From Collimonas sp. PA-H2 (lineage in GTDB: Bacteria; Pseudomonadota; Gammaproteobacteria; Burkholderiales; Burkholderiaceae_D): a DNA stretch of 64,000 bases. Below, one piece after another: positions 45,215-54,394 of this stretch (the stretch's first letter is position 1; the number at the start of each line of letters is the position of its first letter). A program made the position numbers and the translations under genes. The stretch is from assembly GCF_002564105.1 (NCBI RefSeq), contig NZ_PDBX01000001.1, positions 5,146,001 to 5,210,000 on the forward strand. The letters run 5' to 3'. The notes beneath the pieces were generated by a model. The model searched no databases. It worked only from the letters and a program-made list of their open reading frames with translations, and was not told where the DNA came from.

Positions 45215-47221
45215 ATGATGCTAGACCATATCGATCTGACGAAGCTGATCTTCGGCCGTCTCACCTGGGAAGCGATTCCCTATCACGAACCGATTCTCAT
45301 CGCGACCTTCCTCATGGTCGCCCTCGGCGGTGCAGCGGTGCTTGGCGCGCTGACCTATTACAAGGTCTGGGGTACGTTGTGGCGTGACTGGTTCACCAGC
45401 ATCGACCATAAGAAAATCGGCATCATGTACGTTGTACTTGGCCTGGTCATGCTGCTGCGCGGCTTTGCCGACGCCTTGATGATGCGTGCCCAGCAGGCGT
45501 TTGCTTTCGGCGGTTCGGAAGGCTTCTTGCCGCCGCACCACTACGACCAGGTCTTCACCGCGCACGGCGTCATCATGATCTTCTTCGTCGCCATGCCGCT
45601 GGTGACCGGCCTGATGAACTACGTGGTGCCGCTGCAGATCGGCGCGCGCGACGTTGCTTTCCCTTTCCTCAATAACTTCAGCTTCTGGATGACCACCTTC
45701 GGCGGCATGCTGGTGATGGCGTCGCTGTTCGTCGGCGAATTCGCGCGTACCGGCTGGCTGGCGTATCCGCCGCTGTCTGGCATCTTGGCCAGTCCGGATG
45801 TGGGGGTCGACTACTATATATGGGCGCTGCAGATTGCCGGGGTAGGGACGCTGCTATCGGGCATCAACCTGATCGCCACCATCGTCAAGATGCGCGCGCC
45901 TGGCATGAACATGATGAAGATGCCGGTGTTCACCTGGACTGCCTTGTGCACCAACGTCCTGATCGTCGCTGCTTTCCCAGTCCTGACCGCGGTATTGGGC
46001 ATGCTGTCGCTGGACCGTATCTTCGGCACCAACTTCTTCACCAACGACATGGGCGGCAACGCCATGATGTATGTCAACCTGATCTGGATCTGGGGCCATC
46101 CTGAAGTCTACATCCTGATCTTGCCTGCTTTCGGTATCTTCTCCGAAGTGGTTTCCACATTCAGCAGCAAGCGCCTGTTCGGTTACACCTCGATGGTTTA
46201 CGCCACCGTGGTGATCACCATCCTGTCCTACCTGGTGTGGCTGCATCACTTCTTCACCATGGGTTCGGGGGCCAGCGTCAACTCGTTCTTCGGCATCACG
46301 ACGATGATCATCTCGATCCCGACCGGCGCCAAGATCTTCAACTGGCTGTTCACCATGTACCGCGGCCGCATCCGTTTCGAGCTGCCCATGCTGTGGACCA
46401 TCGGCTTCATGATCACCTTCGTCATCGGCGGCATGACCGGCGTGCTGCTGGCGGTACCGCCAGCCGACTTCGTGCTGCATAACAGCCTGTTCCTGATCGC
46501 TCACTTCCATAACGTGATTATCGGCGGCGTATTGTTCGGCATGTTTGCCGGCATCAACTTCTGGTTCCCGAAAGCCTTCGGCTTCAAGCTCGACGATTTC
46601 TGGGGCAAGTGCTGCTTCTGGTTCTGGACCATCGGCTTCTATGTCGCCTTCATGCCGCTGTATGTGCTGGGCCTGATGGGCGTGACCCGCCGCCTGGGCC
46701 ACTTCGAAGATCCGTCGCTGCAGATCTGGTTCCAGATCGCCGCCTTCGGCGCCGTCCTGATCGCACTCGGCATCGCTTCCTTCATCGTGCAGCTGATAGT
46801 CAGCTTCCGCCGCCGCGAATCGTTGCGCGACACCACCGGCGATCCATGGGATGCACGTACGCTGGAATGGTCGACTTCGTCGCCGCCGCCAGATTACAAC
46901 TTCGCCTTCACGCCGAAAGTGCACGACAACGACGCCTGGACCGACATGAAAGCCAACGGCTACAGCCGTCCGCTGAAAGACTTCGTCGCCATCCACATGC
47001 CGAAGAACACCGGCGCCGGTTTCATCATCGCTGCGCTCAGCGCTGCCGTCGGCTTTGCCCTGATCTGGCACATGTGGCTGGTGGCGGGCCTCGGTTTTGC
47101 CGCGATGATGGCAGCCATCATCGTCCACACCTTCAACTACAACCGCGATTACCACATCTCGGCGGACGAAGTCGTCCGCACCGAGGGCGAACGCACACGA
47201 TTGCTGGCTAGCCATGTCTGA
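45215..47221 (+). CDS. cyoB: Cytochrome o ubiquinol oxidase subunit I
   Basis: 668-aa catalytic subunit with about 15 TM helices. Heme/CuB ligands: [12 protein letters not shown] (His of heme b), WGHPEVYIL (CuB His-Tyr cross-link), [12 protein letters not shown] (His-His CuB ligands), and [11 protein letters not shown] (heme o3/b His pair). Longer than cytochrome c oxidase subunit I and with the CyoB-specific N-terminal extension ([12 protein letters not shown]). Start at 45215 (or the in-frame ATG at 45218) follows GGAAAG. Overlaps cyoC by 8 nt. Confidence 0.96.
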   Translation: MMLDHIDLTKLIFGRLTWEAIPYHEPILIATFLMVALGGAAVLGALTYYKVWGTLWRDWFTSIDHKKIGIMYVVLGLVMLLRGFADALMMRAQQAFAFGGSEGFLPPHHYDQVFTAHGVIMIFFVAMPLVTGLMNYVVPLQIGARDVAFPFLNNFSFWMTTFGGMLVMASLFVGEFARTGWLAYPPLSGILASPDVGVDYYIWALQIAGVGTLLSGINLIATIVKMRAPGMNMMKMPVFTWTALCTNVLIVAAFPVLTAVLGMLSLDRIFGTNFFTNDMGGNAMMYVNLIWIWGHPEVYILILPAFGIFSEVVSTFSSKRLFGYTSMVYATVVITILSYLVWLHHFFTMGSGASVNSFFGITTMIISIPTGAKIFNWLFTMYRGRIRFELPMLWTIGFMITFVIGGMTGVLLAVPPADFVLHNSLFLIAHFHNVIIGGVLFGMFAGINFWFPKAFGFKLDDFWGKCCFWFWTIGFYVAFMPLYVLGLMGVTRRLGHFEDPSLQIWFQIAAFGAVLIALGIASFIVQLIVSFRRRESLRDTTGDPWDARTLEWSTSSPPPDYNFAFTPKVHDNDAWTDMKANGYSRPLKDFVAIHMPKNTGAGFIIAALSAAVGFALIWHMWLVAGLGFAAMMAAIIVHTFNYNRDYHISADEVVRTEGERTRLLASHV

Positions 47222-47852
47222 TATCACTATGAATACCAACAGCGCCACCGGCGCGGCTGACCCGAGCGCGCGCTTCTACGTCCGCGAACATCATCCGGAA
47301 AACGGCACCTTGCTGGGTTTCTGGCTGTACCTGATGAGCGATTGCCTGATCTTCGCCTGTCTGTTTGCCACCTACGCGGTATTGGGCCGCAACTATGCAG
47401 GCGGCCCGACCGGCGCCGAGCTGTTCGACCTGCCGCTGGTTGCGGTCAATACTTCGCTGCTGCTGCTGTCGTCGATTACTTACGGTTTCGCCATGCTGGA
47501 AATGCAGCGCAAGCGCAAGGGCGCGACCCTGGCGTGGCTGGCGGTCACCGGCATCCTTGGCGCCTGCTTCATCGGCTTTGAACTGTATGAATTCGCCCAC
47601 CTGATCCACGAAGGCTACGGTCCGCAACGCAGCGGCTTCCTGACTTCCTTCTTCGCCCTGGTGGCGACCCACGGCTTGCACGTCAGCTTCGGCATCGTCT
47701 GGCTGATTACATTGATGTTCCAGGTCAAGCGCCATGGCCTGACCCAGGAAAACGGCCGTCGCCTGATGTGCCTGTCGATGTTCTGGCACTTTCTGGACGT
47801 GGTCTGGATCGGCGTCTTCACCTTTGTCTATCTGATGGGAGTTTTGCCATGA
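47214..47852 (+). CDS. cyoC: Cytochrome o ubiquinol oxidase subunit III
   Basis: 212 aa, five TM helices. [27 protein letters not shown] and [16 protein letters not shown] with [20 protein letters not shown] (described by blocks) are the CyoC signature. Structural subunit around subunit I. Overlaps cyoD by 4 nt (ATGA). Confidence 0.95.
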   Translation: MSDITMNTNSATGAADPSARFYVREHHPENGTLLGFWLYLMSDCLIFACLFATYAVLGRNYAGGPTGAELFDLPLVAVNTSLLLLSSITYGFAMLEMQRKRKGATLAWLAVTGILGACFIGFELYEFAHLIHEGYGPQRSGFLTSFFALVATHGLHVSFGIVWLITLMFQVKRHGLTQENGRRLMCLSMFWHFLDVVWIGVFTFVYLMGVLP

Positions 47853-48352
47853 GCGGCGGACATCAACAACACCCGGCCCGTGTCGTCGGCCATGGCCATG
47901 ATCACGATGACCACGACGGTCATCACGGCCACACCCACGCCGACCACGGCAGCCTGAAAAGCTATACCACCGGTTTCATCCTGGCGGTGATCCTCACCGC
48001 GATTCCGTTCTGGCTGGTGATGGGCAAGGTGATCGACAAGTCCAGCACCCTCGGACTGGTGCTGCTCGGCTTCGCCGCGGTGCAGATCGTGGTGCACATG
48101 GTTTACTTCCTGCACATGAACACCAAGTCGGAAGGCGGCTGGTCGATGCTGGCGCTGATCTTCACTATCATGCTGGTGTTCATCATGCTGAGCGGTTCCC
48201 TGTGGGTCATGTATCACCTGAACCACAACATGATGCCGGGCATGATGACCGATTCGTCCATGCACGAGACGGTGCCTGAGTCGATGCAGAGCATGCCAGG
48301 CATGGACATGTCGACCATGCCGAAGTCGCACAGCATGCACGATATGCCATAA
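47849..48352 (+). CDS. cyoD: Cytochrome o ubiquinol oxidase subunit IV with metal-rich tails
   Basis: 167 aa, against about 110 in E. coli. The core has three TM helices (SYTTGFILAVILTAIPFW, STLGLVLLGFAAVQIVVHM, LALIFTIMLVFIMLSGSLW). Before it, residues 1-33 hold 11 His with Asp (HGHDHDDHDGHHGHTHADH). After it, the last ~43 residues hold 12 Met in MMPGMM, SMPGMDMSTMP and SMHDMP patterns, like copper-binding Met motifs. Both tails could bind Cu or other metals and aid CuB loading. The start at 47849 overlaps cyoC. Confidence 0.92.
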   Translation: MSGGHQQHPARVVGHGHDHDDHDGHHGHTHADHGSLKSYTTGFILAVILTAIPFWLVMGKVIDKSSTLGLVLLGFAAVQIVVHMVYFLHMNTKSEGGWSMLALIFTIMLVFIMLSGSLWVMYHLNHNMMPGMMTDSSMHETVPESMQSMPGMDMSTMPKSHSMHDMP

Positions 48353-48361
48353 TCCGGCGCG

Positions 48362-49222
48362 ATGAGACCAGAACCGCAGGGCTCGCTGAGCCCGGCAAAC
48401 CAGAACGCGGCGCCGGCAACGACGCCGCGTTCGCGCTCCAGGGCCGCAAAAATGGCGCTGCTGGCCTGCGCCGTGCTGCTGTTTGCCGCTTTCTTCGCCC
48501 TCGGCAGTTGGCAAATCAAGCGCTTGCAGTGGAAGCTAGACCTGATCCAGCGGGTCGATGCGCGGGTGCATGCGCCTGCCGTTGCCGCCCCGGGACCGGA
48601 GCTATGGCCGCACATCAGCGCCGAAGCCGATGAATATCGCCATGTGCGCGTCAGCGGCACTTATCTGTATGCACTGACCACCCGGGTCCAGGCTTCGACC
48701 GAGCTGGGCGGCGGCTTCTGGCTGCTGACGCCATTGCGCAGCGCCGACGGCAGCACGGTGCTGGTCAACCGCGGCTTCGTGCCGACCGCTACACCCGAAT
48801 CCGGAGTGGTGGTCGCGGAATCCGCGCCGGCCGTCGTCAACGGCCTGTTGCGCATCAGCGAGCCGGGCGGCGGCTTCCTGCGTCACAACGACCCTGCAGG
48901 CAACCGCTGGTATTCACGCGATGTACAGGCGATTGCGGCGGCGCGCGGCCTGGACCGGGTTGCGCCTTACTTTGTCGACGCCGAATCCGTGCGCCAGCCT
49001 GCCGCGCAGGATATCGGCGACGGCCTGCGTCCGGTCGCCGGTTTGACAGTAATTTCCTTTCACAACAGCCACTTGGTTTATGCTCTTACTTGGTATGCAC
49101 TGGCCTTGATGGTGGCGGGGGCCTGCTACTGGGTCGTGCGCGAAGAACGAAAATCGCCAAAGAATGGCGGCAACGCGGCCGGCAAAGACCAAAGTGAAAG
49201 TGAAGATGGCAAGCAAAATTGA
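48362..49222 (+). CDS. SURF1 family protein (oxidase biogenesis factor)
   Basis: 286 aa. N-terminal TM (LLACAVLLFAAFFALGSWQIKRLQWK) and SURF1 motifs RVDARVHAPAV, YRHVRVSGTYL, GGFWLLTPLRSADGSTVLVNRGFVP, with a C-terminal TM (LVYALTWYALALMVAGACYWV). Members help insert heme a/o into subunit I. It sits where E. coli has cyoE; no heme O synthase is in the window. Overlaps regB by 17 nt. Confidence 0.9.
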   Translation: MRPEPQGSLSPANQNAAPATTPRSRSRAAKMALLACAVLLFAAFFALGSWQIKRLQWKLDLIQRVDARVHAPAVAAPGPELWPHISAEADEYRHVRVSGTYLYALTTRVQASTELGGGFWLLTPLRSADGSTVLVNRGFVPTATPESGVVVAESAPAVVNGLLRISEPGGGFLRHNDPAGNRWYSRDVQAIAAARGLDRVAPYFVDAESVRQPAAQDIGDGLRPVAGLTVISFHNSHLVYALTWYALALMVAGACYWVVREERKSPKNGGNAAGKDQSESEDGKQN

Positions 49223-50558
49223 TATTCTTGCAAATACAGAAGACTTGAAACAGCGCTGGACCGTGGCGGCGGGCGTGGAAAACGGTGCTGGCCACAAGAA
49301 CATGCTGCAGCTGATCCAGCTGCGCTGGATTGCCGTGATCGGCCAGATCACCACGATCGCTATCGTCATCCTCGGCTTCGGCATCCAGTTGCCTTTGCCG
49401 CACATGCTGAAGGTGCTGGCCTGCCTGGTGGCGTTCAATATCGCCAGCCACCTGCGCTGGCACGAGCGGCGCGTCGCCACCAACGGCGAACTGTTCCTGG
49501 CGCTGCTGGTCGACGTCGGCATCCTGACCGCCCAGCTATACCTGAGCGGCGGCACCACCAATCCCTTTGCCTTTCTCTTTCTGCTGCAAGTGATCCTCAG
49601 CGCCGTGCTGCTGGAAGCCTGGTCGACCTGGACCATGGTCGCTATCACCAGCCTGTGCCTGGCCGGGCTGTCGCTGTTTTCCGAACCGCTGGCGTTTCCG
49701 CCCGATCACGGCAACGCCTTGTCCAGCCTGTATGTGGAAGGCATGCTGATGTGCTTTGTGCTCAACGCCGCGCTGCTGGTGTTTTTCATCACCCGCATCA
49801 ACGGCAACCTGCGCGCCGGCGACGCCCAGCTGGCCGAACTGCGCCAGCGCGCCGCCGAGGAAGACCACATCGTCCGCATGGGCCTGCTGGCGTCCGGCGC
49901 GGCGCATGAACTGGGAACGCCGCTGGCGACCTTGTCGGTGATTCTGGGCGACTGGCGGCGCATGCCCGAGTTCAGCCAGAACCGCGAATTGCTGGAGGAA
50001 ATCGGCGACATGCAAACCCAGCTGCAGCGCTGCAAGAGCATCGTCAGCGGCATCCTGCTGTCGGCCGGCGAGGCGCGCGGCGAATCGTCCGTGAAGACCA
50101 CCATCAACACTTTCCTGAACGACCTGGCGAAGGAATGGGGCGCGACCCGGCCGGTGATCTCGTTCGCTTACGAAAACCGCATCGAACAAGACATTCCAGT
50201 GGCCTTCGATTCCGCGCTCAAGCAGATGATCTGCAATGTCCTCGACAATGCGCTGGAAGCCTCGCCGCAATGGGTCAGCCTGGAAGCCTCGCGCGAAGGC
50301 GATGCGCTGATCCTGGTCGTCACCGATAGCGGTCCGGGCTTCCTGCCCGCTATCCTGGCCCAGATCGGCAAACCCTATCAATCCAGCAAGGGACGGCCGG
50401 GCAGCGGCCTGGGGCTGTTCTTTGTGGTCAACGTTGCCCGCAAGCTGGGTGGCACTTTCAGCGCCAGCAACCGGCCGCAGGGCGGGGCGCTGGTGCAGCT
50501 GACGCTGCCGCTGGCGGCCATCCGCCTAGAACAAGGGGAAACAGAACATGCCGGCTGA
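49206..50558 (+). CDS. regB: Redox sensor histidine kinase, RegB/PrrB type
   Basis: 450 aa membrane kinase. Six TM helices (about residues 35-195) with the quinone-site heptapeptide GGTTNPF (115-121) diagnostic of RegB. H-box GAAHELGTPLATL with His234, a Cys276 in QLQRCKSIV in the place of RegB's redox-active Cys (tentative), then N-box NVLDNALEASP and G boxes DSGPGF and GRPGSGLGLFFV. It senses the redox state of the respiratory chain and phosphorylates RegA. The start at 49206 (MASKID) is inferred; an earlier ATG at 49164 is within SURF1. Confidence 0.92.
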   Translation: MASKIDILANTEDLKQRWTVAAGVENGAGHKNMLQLIQLRWIAVIGQITTIAIVILGFGIQLPLPHMLKVLACLVAFNIASHLRWHERRVATNGELFLALLVDVGILTAQLYLSGGTTNPFAFLFLLQVILSAVLLEAWSTWTMVAITSLCLAGLSLFSEPLAFPPDHGNALSSLYVEGMLMCFVLNAALLVFFITRINGNLRAGDAQLAELRQRAAEEDHIVRMGLLASGAAHELGTPLATLSVILGDWRRMPEFSQNRELLEEIGDMQTQLQRCKSIVSGILLSAGEARGESSVKTTINTFLNDLAKEWGATRPVISFAYENRIEQDIPVAFDSALKQMICNVLDNALEASPQWVSLEASREGDALILVVTDSGPGFLPAILAQIGKPYQSSKGRPGSGLGLFFVVNVARKLGGTFSASNRPQGGALVQLTLPLAAIRLEQGETEHAG

Positions 50559-51084
50559 TCGTCTGCTGTTGATCATTGAAGACGATGCCACCTTCGCACG
50601 TACGCTCGGCCGTTCGTTTGAGCGGCGCGATTACAAAGTACTGCTGGCCGCCAACCTGGATGAAGCCGCGCAGCTGCTGCAGCAGCATTCACCCGGCTAT
50701 GCCGTGGTCGATCTCAAGCTGAGCGATAGTACTTCCGGACTCGCCTGCGTGCAGATGCTGCACAAGCACGATCCCGCCATGCTGATCGTGGTGCTGACCG
50801 GTTTCGCCAGCATCACCACGGCGGTGGAAGCGATCAAGCTGGGCGCTTGCCAATACCTCGCCAAGCCTTCCAATACCGACGACATCGAGGCCGCTTTCGG
50901 CCACGTTGCCGGGGTGGCCGAGCTTGAGCTGAGCACGCGTTCGACCTCGATCAAGACGCTGGAATGGGAGCGCATCCACGAAGTGCTGGTGGAAACCGGT
51001 TTCAATATTTCCGAAACGGCGCGCCGTTTGGGCATGCATCGCCGTACACTGGCACGCAAGCTGGAAAAACAGCGTATCAAGTAG
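50548..51084 (+). CDS. regA: Response regulator, RegA/PrrA type
   Basis: 178 aa. Receiver domain with E11/D12/D13, phosphorylated Asp55 (AVVDLKLSD), Thr in VLTGFASI and Lys in YLAKPSN. The C-terminal Fis-type HTH NISETARRLGMHRRTLARKLEKQ is the RegA signature. Partner of RegB, 11-nt overlap. Likely regulates the cyo operon and other redox genes. Confidence 0.94.
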   Translation: MPADRLLLIIEDDATFARTLGRSFERRDYKVLLAANLDEAAQLLQQHSPGYAVVDLKLSDSTSGLACVQMLHKHDPAMLIVVLTGFASITTAVEAIKLGACQYLAKPSNTDDIEAAFGHVAGVAELELSTRSTSIKTLEWERIHEVLVETGFNISETARRLGMHRRTLARKLEKQRIK

Positions 51085-51129
51085 TAGTCGTTCAATCCGT
51101 ATCGTAGCGCTCACAGCAAAGGCCGTCAT

Positions 51130-51624
51130 ATGGAGCAAGCGCAATCTGAACTGGAGTTGGAGTACGTTGGATTCTGGCCTCGCATGCTGGCCAGCCTGGT
51201 CGACACGGTGTTGCTGACGCTGGTGATCATCCCGGTCATGCTGTCGATCTACGGCAGCGCATACTGGGAAGACGAACGTCTTTTCAAGGGCTACGGCGGC
51301 GTCCTCTTTGAATGGATACTTCCCATTGTCGCCGTGCTGGCATTCTGGCTGGTGAAGCAAAGCACGCCAGGAAAAATGATGATAGGCGCGAAGATCGTCG
51401 ACGCCAGGACCGGCGAGAATCCCCAGCCAGCCCAACTGCTCGTACGCTATATCGGCTATTACGTTTCACTGTTCGGCTTGTGCCTGGGTTTCATCTGGAT
51501 CGCCTTCGACAAGAGGAAGCAAGGCTGGCACGACAAGATGGCGGACACCGTCGTGGTGCGCAGAAAAGACCACGGTAAAAAGGAAGGCGTCAGCTTTAAG
51601 CAGGATGGCAGGCAGAATCACTGA
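51130..51624 (+). CDS. RDD family membrane protein
   Basis: 164 aa. RDD motif and TM1 (YVGFWPRMLASLVDTVLLTLVIIPVMLSIYG by blocks), TM2 after GVLFEWILPIVAVLAFWL, then STPGKMMIGAKIVDARTG and TM3 SLFGLCLGFIWIAFDKRKQGWHDKMADTVVV, typical of RDD proteins. Function unclear. Follows regA by 45 nt and is closed by a terminator, so it ends the operon. Confidence 0.88.
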   Translation: MEQAQSELELEYVGFWPRMLASLVDTVLLTLVIIPVMLSIYGSAYWEDERLFKGYGGVLFEWILPIVAVLAFWLVKQSTPGKMMIGAKIVDARTGENPQPAQLLVRYIGYYVSLFGLCLGFIWIAFDKRKQGWHDKMADTVVVRRKDHGKKEGVSFKQDGRQNH

Positions 51625-51637
51625 TTCGTAGGTTTCA

Positions 51638-51662
51638 CGGCTCCCCTAAGGGAGCCGTTTTT
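51638..51662 (+). terminator. Intrinsic terminator of the cyo-reg operon
   Basis: CGGCTCCC-CTAA-GGGAGCCG followed by TTTTT. It lies 14 nt after the RDD stop. Confidence 0.9.
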
Positions 51663-51812
51663 ACTTGTGCGCTCGGAAAGAGCGCTGGGCAGGTGGTATT
51701 GTAATTGCAATTATTGCTTTACGGAAACAGTGGCGTAAGATATAACAACGCTAGTGCACTGCTGCGCTGTTTATCCGGCGTAGGAAAACCTGAACATTAC
51801 AAAACGGAGACG

Positions 51813-53027
51813 ATGTTGCTAAAATTTTCTTTCAAAAGGATGTTGCCGGCCCTGATTCTTTGTACAAGTTTGCCGGTTTTTGCTGAAGAACCGCCGGTCA
51901 GGATCGCCGTCATCGGCCCGACTACCGGCAAGTCGTCCGAAGACATGGGCGAAAGCATACGCGGCGGCGCCCGGGTTTTCCTGAGCGACATCAATCAGTT
52001 TGGCGGCGTGCTGGGACGCCGCGTCGAGCTGGTCGAGCGCGACGACGAAGCCAAGCCGGAGGTCGGCGCCCGCATCGCCAGGGAGTTGGTGGACAAGGAA
52101 AAAGTCGTCGCCGTGGTTGGCTTCGGCAACACCGGCGTCGCGCTGCCCGCCGCCAAGATATTCCAGGAAGCCAGGATCCCCCTGATCATCAGCGGCGCCA
52201 CCGGCGCCGTCATCAACAAGCAGTTGATGCCGCCGGCCTCTGCCGTCAGCTATGTGTTCCGCACCTCCGCCAGCGATGCTTTGCAGCCGATCGTGATCCT
52301 GAACGACCTGATCGACCGTCGCAAGATCACCAAGATCGCGCTGCTGCATGATGAAACGCCATATGGCCAGTCAGGCAAGCAGAGCGTGCTGGACGAACTG
52401 GCGCGCCGCCATCTGGCGCCGGTGACGGTGGCCAGCTTCAAGGTCGGCGAACAAGACATGAGCAGCCAGCTGGCGCAGGCGCGCGAAGCCGGCGCCCAGG
52501 CGGTGGTGCTGTACTGCCTGGCGACCGAAGGCGCCATGGTGGCGAAAAGCGCCGCCAGGATGAAGCTGAAACTGCCGATTGTCGGCCCCTGGACGCTGTC
52601 GCAGAAATCGTTTATCGATTTGTCCGCCGATAGCGGCGAAGGCGTGCGCACGGCGGTCACCTATATCGAAAACGACATCAGCTCGGTCAGCAACCAATTT
52701 ACGCTGGCTTACAAGAAAACCAACAAGGTGAGCCTGATCCCGTCGGCGGTCGCCGCGGCACAGACTTACGATGCCTTGCGCCTGATTATCCTGGCGATCT
52801 ACCAGGCCCGCTCCACCGATGGCGACAAGATCCGTGCTGCACTTGAAGACTTGCACCAGACCACCATGTCGACCGTGGTTTCGCGTTACCAGCGGCCGTT
52901 TTCGCCGACCGACCATGAAGCCATCAGTCTGAACATGATCGTCATGGGCGAAATCCACAAAGGGCAGGTGGCTTACGCCTATCCGGAAGACGCCAGCAGC
53001 GGACTGATTACCCGCGTCAAGAAATGA
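51813..53027 (+). CDS. Periplasmic branched-chain amino-acid-type binding protein
   Basis: 404 aa, type-1 periplasmic-binding fold of the ABC amino-acid receptors (Peripla_BP_6). Signal peptide MLLKFSFKRMLPALILCTSLPVFA, then RIAVIGPTTGKSSEDMGESIRGGARVFLSDIN (by blocks), VVAVVGFGNTGVALPAAKIFQEARIPLIISG. Ligand not known. No permease or ATPase is adjacent, so it is an orphan receptor. The start at 51813 has CGGAGA upstream; the open frame from 51705 is longer without likeness. Confidence 0.88.
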   Translation: MLLKFSFKRMLPALILCTSLPVFAEEPPVRIAVIGPTTGKSSEDMGESIRGGARVFLSDINQFGGVLGRRVELVERDDEAKPEVGARIARELVDKEKVVAVVGFGNTGVALPAAKIFQEARIPLIISGATGAVINKQLMPPASAVSYVFRTSASDALQPIVILNDLIDRRKITKIALLHDETPYGQSGKQSVLDELARRHLAPVTVASFKVGEQDMSSQLAQAREAGAQAVVLYCLATEGAMVAKSAARMKLKLPIVGPWTLSQKSFIDLSADSGEGVRTAVTYIENDISSVSNQFTLAYKKTNKVSLIPSAVAAAQTYDALRLIILAIYQARSTDGDKIRAALEDLHQTTMSTVVSRYQRPFSPTDHEAISLNMIVMGEIHKGQVAYAYPEDASSGLITRVKK

Positions 53028-53236
53028 AGTGCGCAGGCCTGTCTGTCTGGCGCTCCGCGTTTGCGGCACGGGCCGCCGGCCTGGACCGGATTGCTCGGCG
53101 CAAGTGCCGAAACGTCATGGCCTGCCAAGTCGGCGATTACAAAAAATCGAAGTGAAATGAATGCCGTTTGAAAGCTGTTTGTAAGCTTTGTAAGAGTATT
53201 GTCCTGAGAAAATAATTACAAACAGGAGGGACAAGC

Positions 53237-54355
53237 ATGAAAATGTTGATCGGCATACTCTTATTTGCATCTGTCGCGCTGACCCAGGCGCAGGATCGGG
53301 CGGGCCAGGAAAAGATCGTCATCGGCCAGTCGGTGGAGCTTTCGGGCGAAGCCACCGGCAAGGAAAACATGGAGGGGGCGCTGGCTTATTTCGCCTGGGT
53401 CAACGCCCAGGGCGGCGTCTATGGCCGCAAAATCGAGCTCAAGTCCTATGACGACAAGCGCAAGCCGGAGACCACCCGGCTGAATACTGAGAAGCTGCTG
53501 AAGGAAGACAATGCGCTGGCGCTGTTCGGCTATCGCAGCACGCCGACGGTGGAGGCCGTGCTGCCGCTGCTGCTGAGCGAGAAGGTGCCGTTGATCGCGC
53601 CTTTTTCGGGCGGCCAGAGCTTGCATCAGCCGTTCAACCCCTATCTGTTCAATCTGCGCGCCAGCTACCAGGCTGAAACCGCGAAAATGATCGAGTTGTT
53701 CGGTTCGCTCGGCATCAAGAAGGTGGCCATCCTGTATCAGGACGACAGCTTCGGCAAGGATGGATTGGCAGGATTCCAGCGCAATCTGGCTGCGCATAAG
53801 CTGAGTCCGCTGGTCACCGCAAGCTATGACCGCAAGGACCTGAAGCTGGAGCCGGCGGTCAGCGCCATCGCTGCCGCCAATCCGCAGGCAGTCCTGATGG
53901 CGTGCACGCCGTCAGCTTGCGCCGATTTCGTCAAGCAGATGCACAAGAAGGGCGCGCATCCGGCATTCATGATGCTCTCCAACGTCAGTTCCGAGACTTT
54001 TTTCGAATCGCTGGGCGACGATGGCCGCGGCGTCAGCGTCATGCAGGTGATGCCTTATCCCAGAGACTTCGCGGCAGCCGCGACGCGCGAGTTTCAGAGC
54101 GTCCTGAAGGGCATGGCCAAGCCGCCGCCTAGTTCCTATTCGGCATTTGAGGGCTTCGTGGCGGCGAAACTGCTGACCGAAGGATTGCGCCGGGCCGGGC
54201 CGAATCCAACCCGGCCGAAACTGATTGCAGCGCTGGAGACGATACGCGATTTCGACCTGGGCGGCGTGCGGGTGTCATATTCGCCAGGCAATCACGACGG
54301 TTCGAAATTTGTCGAAATGATCATGGTCGGCAAACACGGCGCCATTCTGCATTGA
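53237..54355 (+). CDS. Periplasmic binding protein, Peripla_BP_6 family
   Basis: 372 aa. Signal peptide MKMLIGILLFASVALTQAQ, then IVIGQSVELSGEATGKENMEGALAYFAWVNAQGGVYGRKIEL (by blocks), VPLIAPFSGGQSLHQP and KKVAILYQDDSFGKDGLAG. Distinct from but related to the preceding receptor; ligand unknown. AGGAGGG precedes the ATG at good spacing, a very strong SD. 209-bp non-coding gap precedes it, with no permease in sight. Confidence 0.88.
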   Translation: MKMLIGILLFASVALTQAQDRAGQEKIVIGQSVELSGEATGKENMEGALAYFAWVNAQGGVYGRKIELKSYDDKRKPETTRLNTEKLLKEDNALALFGYRSTPTVEAVLPLLLSEKVPLIAPFSGGQSLHQPFNPYLFNLRASYQAETAKMIELFGSLGIKKVAILYQDDSFGKDGLAGFQRNLAAHKLSPLVTASYDRKDLKLEPAVSAIAAANPQAVLMACTPSACADFVKQMHKKGAHPAFMMLSNVSSETFFESLGDDGRGVSVMQVMPYPRDFAAAATREFQSVLKGMAKPPPSSYSAFEGFVAAKLLTEGLRRAGPNPTRPKLIAALETIRDFDLGGVRVSYSPGNHDGSKFVEMIMVGKHGAILH

Positions 54356-54394
54356 TAGCTAATCCTCAGTCTTCGCGGCGCCGGGCAATGCAGG

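Noticed and set aside
45854..47248. 464-codon minus-strand open frame opposite cyoB
   Set aside because: Antisense to a clearly conserved oxidase subunit; Asp/His/Gln-rich without a domain. A GC-bias artefact.
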